Of a stretch of 64,000 nucleotides of DNA, positions 61,422 to 64,000 are shown one piece after another; positions within the stretch are counted from its first letter, which is position 1, and each line of letters begins with the position of its first letter. The stretch is from contig CAJTTO010000014.1 in assembly GCA_910579275.1 (NCBI GenBank), positions 1 to 64,000 on the forward strand, written 5' to 3'. The DNA is from an uncultured Lachnospiraceae bacterium. GTDB taxonomy: Bacteria; Bacillota; Clostridia; Lachnospirales; Lachnospiraceae. Position numbers and translations under genes: made by a program. The notes under the pieces were generated by a model. That model was given only the letters and a program-made list of their open reading frames with translations, was not told where the DNA came from and searched no databases.

Positions 61422-62388
61422 ATTTAGCAGGACTCTATGTGTTGTATTGGTTATGATGCTGACGGCAAATGCTGCAGGGTGTGGCGCAAAAGAGTATTCT
61501 TTTGCATATGATAGAAACAGAAATAATTCAAGTTTTTCTGTTGCATCACACACACAGGGCGAGACAATTGACGCCTTTGCATCCGATCTGTGCATTGTGA
61601 CAGATGATGTTTCCGCAGGAACAACGGTTGATATGTCTCAGGCAGCTGCGGCAGGTTTGTTTGACGTCACGACAGGTAAGGTAATCTATGCAAAAAATGT
61701 CCATGAAAAACTGAATCCTGCGAGCCTTACCAAGGTACTTACAGCATTATGTGCCTTAAAGTACGGAAATCTGGATGATATCCTTACCGCCTCAGACAAT
61801 GTTTACATTGATGAATCGGGAGCCGTGAAACTAGGCATTGAGACGGGCGATACCATGACCATGGATCAGGCGCTGCATGCGCTCTTGTTAAAATCGTCCA
61901 ATGATGTGGCAATCATGATTGCCGAACACATTGGCGGAAGCGTGGAAGGCTTTGCGGAAATTATGAATGATACGGCGAATAGTCTTGGTGCTACAAACAG
62001 TCACTTTGTCAACCCGCATGGACTTACAGACCCGAATCACTACACAACCGCCTATGATTTGTATCTGATTTCCAATGAAGTTTTGAAGTATGATAAATTC
62101 ACGGAGTTAATTCACACTTCAAATTATATATCCACATATCATGATAAAGACAACAACGAAAAGAGTATTGATATACAAAATTCCAACGCCTATATTAAGG
62201 GGGAGGCATTCGCCCCCGAAAATGTGACCGTGATTGGCGGGAAGACAGGAACCACCAGTGCGGCAGGAAACTGCCTGATTCTCTATTCGAAAGACAAATC
62301 AGGGAATCCTTATATATCCGTTGTCCTAAAATCCAGCGACAGGACGACAATGTATACGGAAATGACAGATTTGTTAAAAGAAATATGA
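61405..62388 (+). CDS. D-alanyl-D-alanine carboxypeptidase (S11), predicted lipoprotein
   Basis: This is an extracytoplasmic serine peptidase that trims peptidoglycan pentapeptides. The N-terminal signal (RTLCVVLVMMLTANAAGC) ends with a lipobox-like AAGC, so it is probably lipid anchored. The active-site motifs are SxxK as SLTK near residue 103, SxN as SSND and KTG as GGKTGTT near residue 275. The 328 residues lack the C-terminal beta domain of longer DacA proteins. The start is uncertain: GTG at 61405 (used here) or TTG at 61381; both overlap mgsA. Confidence 0.87.
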   Translation: MKYTNKFSRTLCVVLVMMLTANAAGCGAKEYSFAYDRNRNNSSFSVASHTQGETIDAFASDLCIVTDDVSAGTTVDMSQAAAAGLFDVTTGKVIYAKNVHEKLNPASLTKVLTALCALKYGNLDDILTASDNVYIDESGAVKLGIETGDTMTMDQALHALLLKSSNDVAIMIAEHIGGSVEGFAEIMNDTANSLGATNSHFVNPHGLTDPNHYTTAYDLYLISNEVLKYDKFTELIHTSNYISTYHDKDNNEKSIDIQNSNAYIKGEAFAPENVTVIGGKTGTTSAAGNCLILYSKDKSGNPYISVVLKSSDRTTMYTEMTDLLKEI

Positions 62389-62510
62389 CATGGAACAGGC
62401 AGGAAAGCGTCCATTTTGAAACAGATTATGTGCGAAATTTATCTGTTGTCGGAACAGATGGCAGGCAATAACGTGCAATATAAATGATATATAAATATGA
62501 AAAGTTTAAG

Positions 62511-62539
62511 TTGTATTTTTCAGAGTATTCAACTATAAT
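62511..62539 (+). promoter_or_regulatory. sigma-A promoter of the P-loop gene
   Basis: TTGTAT (62511-62516) and a perfect TATAAT (62534-62539) are spaced by 17 bp. The leader would be about 90 nt. Confidence 0.75.
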
Positions 62540-62635
62540 TAGATTAAGGATATGCTAAATATATCGTATAACTGTTCAGGTACAGTCTCAAGATTACGAG
62601 ACCTTGGACATACACAAATTATAGGAGGTATTGCT

Positions 62636-63058
62636 ATGGTGCAGCTTATTGTAGGAAAAAAGGGAAAAGGCAAGACAAAAATTATTTTGGATATGGTGAA
62701 CAAAGAGGTGTCGACTGCCTCTGGAAATATCGTATATCTTGACAAAGGCAATGACCATATGTATGAACTAAATAACAAAGTAAGGCTTATTAATGTAAAG
62801 GATTATGGCGTTGCCAGTGCGGATGAATTTGTTGGATTCATTCGTGGTATCGTTTCTCAGGATCATGATCTGGAACAGGTTTATTTTGATGGCTTCTTAA
62901 ACATTTCGTGCCTTGAGGGTACGGACAGGCTTGAAGAAATCATGAGTAAGCTCGATTCCGTTAGCAATACATATGGATTTAAAATTATAGCAAGCGTTTC
63001 GGTAGATGAGGCTGAATTATCTGATGACTTAAAGTCAAAGGTAATCGTTTCCTTATAA
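62636..63058 (+). CDS. Small P-loop protein of unknown function
   Basis: The 140 residues begin with MVQLIVGKKGKGKTKIIL, whose Walker A motif GKKGKGKT is near-ideal. Later hydrophobic strands (QVYFDGF, KIIASVSV) fit a small P-loop fold. A Walker B aspartate may be in VYFDGFLN. Similar proteins in Clostridia are sometimes labelled as twitching-motility-like ATPases without evidence. AGGAGG precedes the ATG at 62636; an earlier in-frame start at 62552 lacks such a site. It is a single-gene unit with its own promoter and terminator. Confidence 0.75.
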   Translation: MVQLIVGKKGKGKTKIILDMVNKEVSTASGNIVYLDKGNDHMYELNNKVRLINVKDYGVASADEFVGFIRGIVSQDHDLEQVYFDGFLNISCLEGTDRLEEIMSKLDSVSNTYGFKIIASVSVDEAELSDDLKSKVIVSL

Positions 63059-63089
63059 CAAATTGAAACAAATGATATATTTGAAAGTG

Positions 63090-63120
63090 AAGCCTCGGAG
63101 AATTGTCGCCGGGGCTTTTT
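63090..63120 (+). terminator. Rho-independent terminator after the P-loop gene
   Basis: AAGCCTCGG pairs with CCGGGGCTT (one T-G pair) around a 10-nt loop, followed by a T-run. Confidence 0.85.
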
Positions 63121-63156
63121 CCTTACTTGATTTTAGTATGAATGGAGAATTTATCT

Positions 63157-64000
63157 GTGGCAGCTCAAAAACATCAGGTACATAGAAAAAAACAAAATAA
63201 ATCCGGAAAAACCATGAATCGGGTAGAGTTGATGATATTTGGTGCAATGACAATTTATATTGTGGGCATCCTGTTTATGTACCTGAATTCCGAACCGATT
63301 CAGGGGTATGAAGTGCAGCTTGGATCCCTTTCAGTGGCAAAAACATATACAGGGGTGGCAATTCGTGAGGAAGAGCTATTAACGTCTCCGTACACCGGCT
63401 ATATCAATTATTATATCAGGGAGGGTGAGCGTGTCTCGTCGAGAGATACGATATACTCTGTTGACGAAAGCGGAAAACTTGCCACACTTTTGAATGCAGG
63501 GGACATGCAGGATGCGTCATATACAGATGAAGAACTCGGAGAATTTCGATCGGAAGTAATACAGTTTGACAGGATATTTGACAGCAAGGAGTTTCAAAGT
63601 GTGTATGACTTCAAATATGATTTGGAAGGTTCCGTCATGAAGCTAGTAAATATCAGCATGTATGAAAATATGGAAACCCTGAATAAATCCAGTCTGGGCG
63701 GAATGGTTTCACTATGCACGGCGGGAAAAACAGGCTATATAGTATATAGTACAGACGGATATGAGACGCTGACACCGGAACAGGTTACATCAGAATTGTT
63801 TGACCAGACAACATATGAAAAAAAGCGGGTAAACAATAATGACCTAATAGAGAAAAATGCGACAGTCGGAAAACTGGTCACTGACGAAAACTGGTCACTA
63901 GTGATACCTATAGAGCCGGAACGGGCAGCTGAGATTGAGGAGGAAGAATATGTCAAAGTGAAATTTATCAAGACGCAGGAGATTTCATGGGGACAGGTCG
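63157..64000 (+). CDS. HlyD-like membrane protein (3' end beyond the window)
   Basis: The open frame runs to the window edge, giving the first 281 residues. After a basic start there is one membrane helix (residues about 28-46, MIFGAMTIYIVGILFMYLN). An extracytoplasmic region follows, with a lipoyl-like hairpin: TYTGVAIREEELLTSPYTGY, then REGERVSSRDTIYSVD. This arrangement resembles HlyD-type periplasmic adaptors of Firmicutes, which often lie upstream of yggS and sepF. The start is GTG at 63157 with GGAGA 8 nt before it; no ATG lies in frame nearby. Confidence 0.75.
   Translation, partial: MAAQKHQVHRKKQNKSGKTMNRVELMIFGAMTIYIVGILFMYLNSEPIQGYEVQLGSLSVAKTYTGVAIREEELLTSPYTGYINYYIREGERVSSRDTIYSVDESGKLATLLNAGDMQDASYTDEELGEFRSEVIQFDRIFDSKEFQSVYDFKYDLEGSVMKLVNISMYENMETLNKSSLGGMVSLCTAGKTGYIVYSTDGYETLTPEQVTSELFDQTTYEKKRVNNNDLIEKNATVGKLVTDENWSLVIPIEPERAAEIEEEEYVKVKFIKTQEISWGQV

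Overview
The window looks like a chromosomal segment of a spore-forming, strictly anaerobic Firmicute, most likely a Lachnospiraceae-type Clostridium relative. Supporting evidence is the low-to-moderate GC, AGGAGG-type ribosome binding sites, many TTG/GTG starts, sporulation genes (tepA, ftsK/spoIIIE, yqfC, yqfD, a spoVB-like flippase, a bofC-like gene) and anaerobe enzymes (flavodiiron protein, NfnAB, formate-tetrahydrofolate ligase). Nearly all genes lie on the + strand; the M42 peptidase at 39.3-40.4 kb is the one clear exception.

Layout. 0-7.4 kb: tRNA-Val, metY, a GT-C-like membrane protein, tepA, ftsK and fprA. 7.4-13.6 kb: fhs, a zinc-ribbon/TPR envelope protein and the nfnAB electron-bifurcating pair. 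13.6-14.8 kb: a small membrane protein and rlmH. 14.8-19.1 kb: a variable island bounded by direct repeats of the rlmH 3' end. It holds a SymE toxin remnant, an Rpn-type nuclease, a DinB-like remnant, a Rieske/FAD oxidoreductase and a phosphoesterase. 19.1-31.6 kb: phosphatase and lipoprotein-like genes, pdp, the yqfC-yqfD-phoH-(degenerate pgpH)-ybeY cluster, a spoVB-like gene, a bofC-like gene and two flavoproteins. 31.9-39.2 kb: proB-cls-nfo-ynzC-fthC-proA plus accessory genes. 40.5-44.6 kb: a coiled-coil repeat protein, miaB and a SulP transporter. 44.6-52.5 kb: mutS-mutL-miaA, a methionine gamma-lyase-like gene and radC. 52.5-61.4 kb: the cell-shape and division cluster mreBCD-pbp2-minCDE-rodA-mgsA. 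61.4-64 kb: a D,D-carboxypeptidase, a small P-loop protein and the start of a HlyD-like gene.

The most distinctive feature is a family of about 135-bp interspersed elements. They have GTAAC...GTTAC inverted ends, and four copies carry perfect 8-bp target duplications, as expected for IS66-type MITEs. Three internal hairpins are kept by compensatory changes in divergent copies. Two nested insertions replaced the C-terminus of a flavoprotein, and the ancestral reading frame can be reconstructed. Other notable signals are the SCC-like att repeats at rlmH, a second palindromic repeat family, a catalytically degenerate PgpH, an MreB lacking a canonical phosphate loop, and candidate sigma-E and sigma-G promoters for sporulation genes. 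All calls come from reading the sequence; no database search was run.
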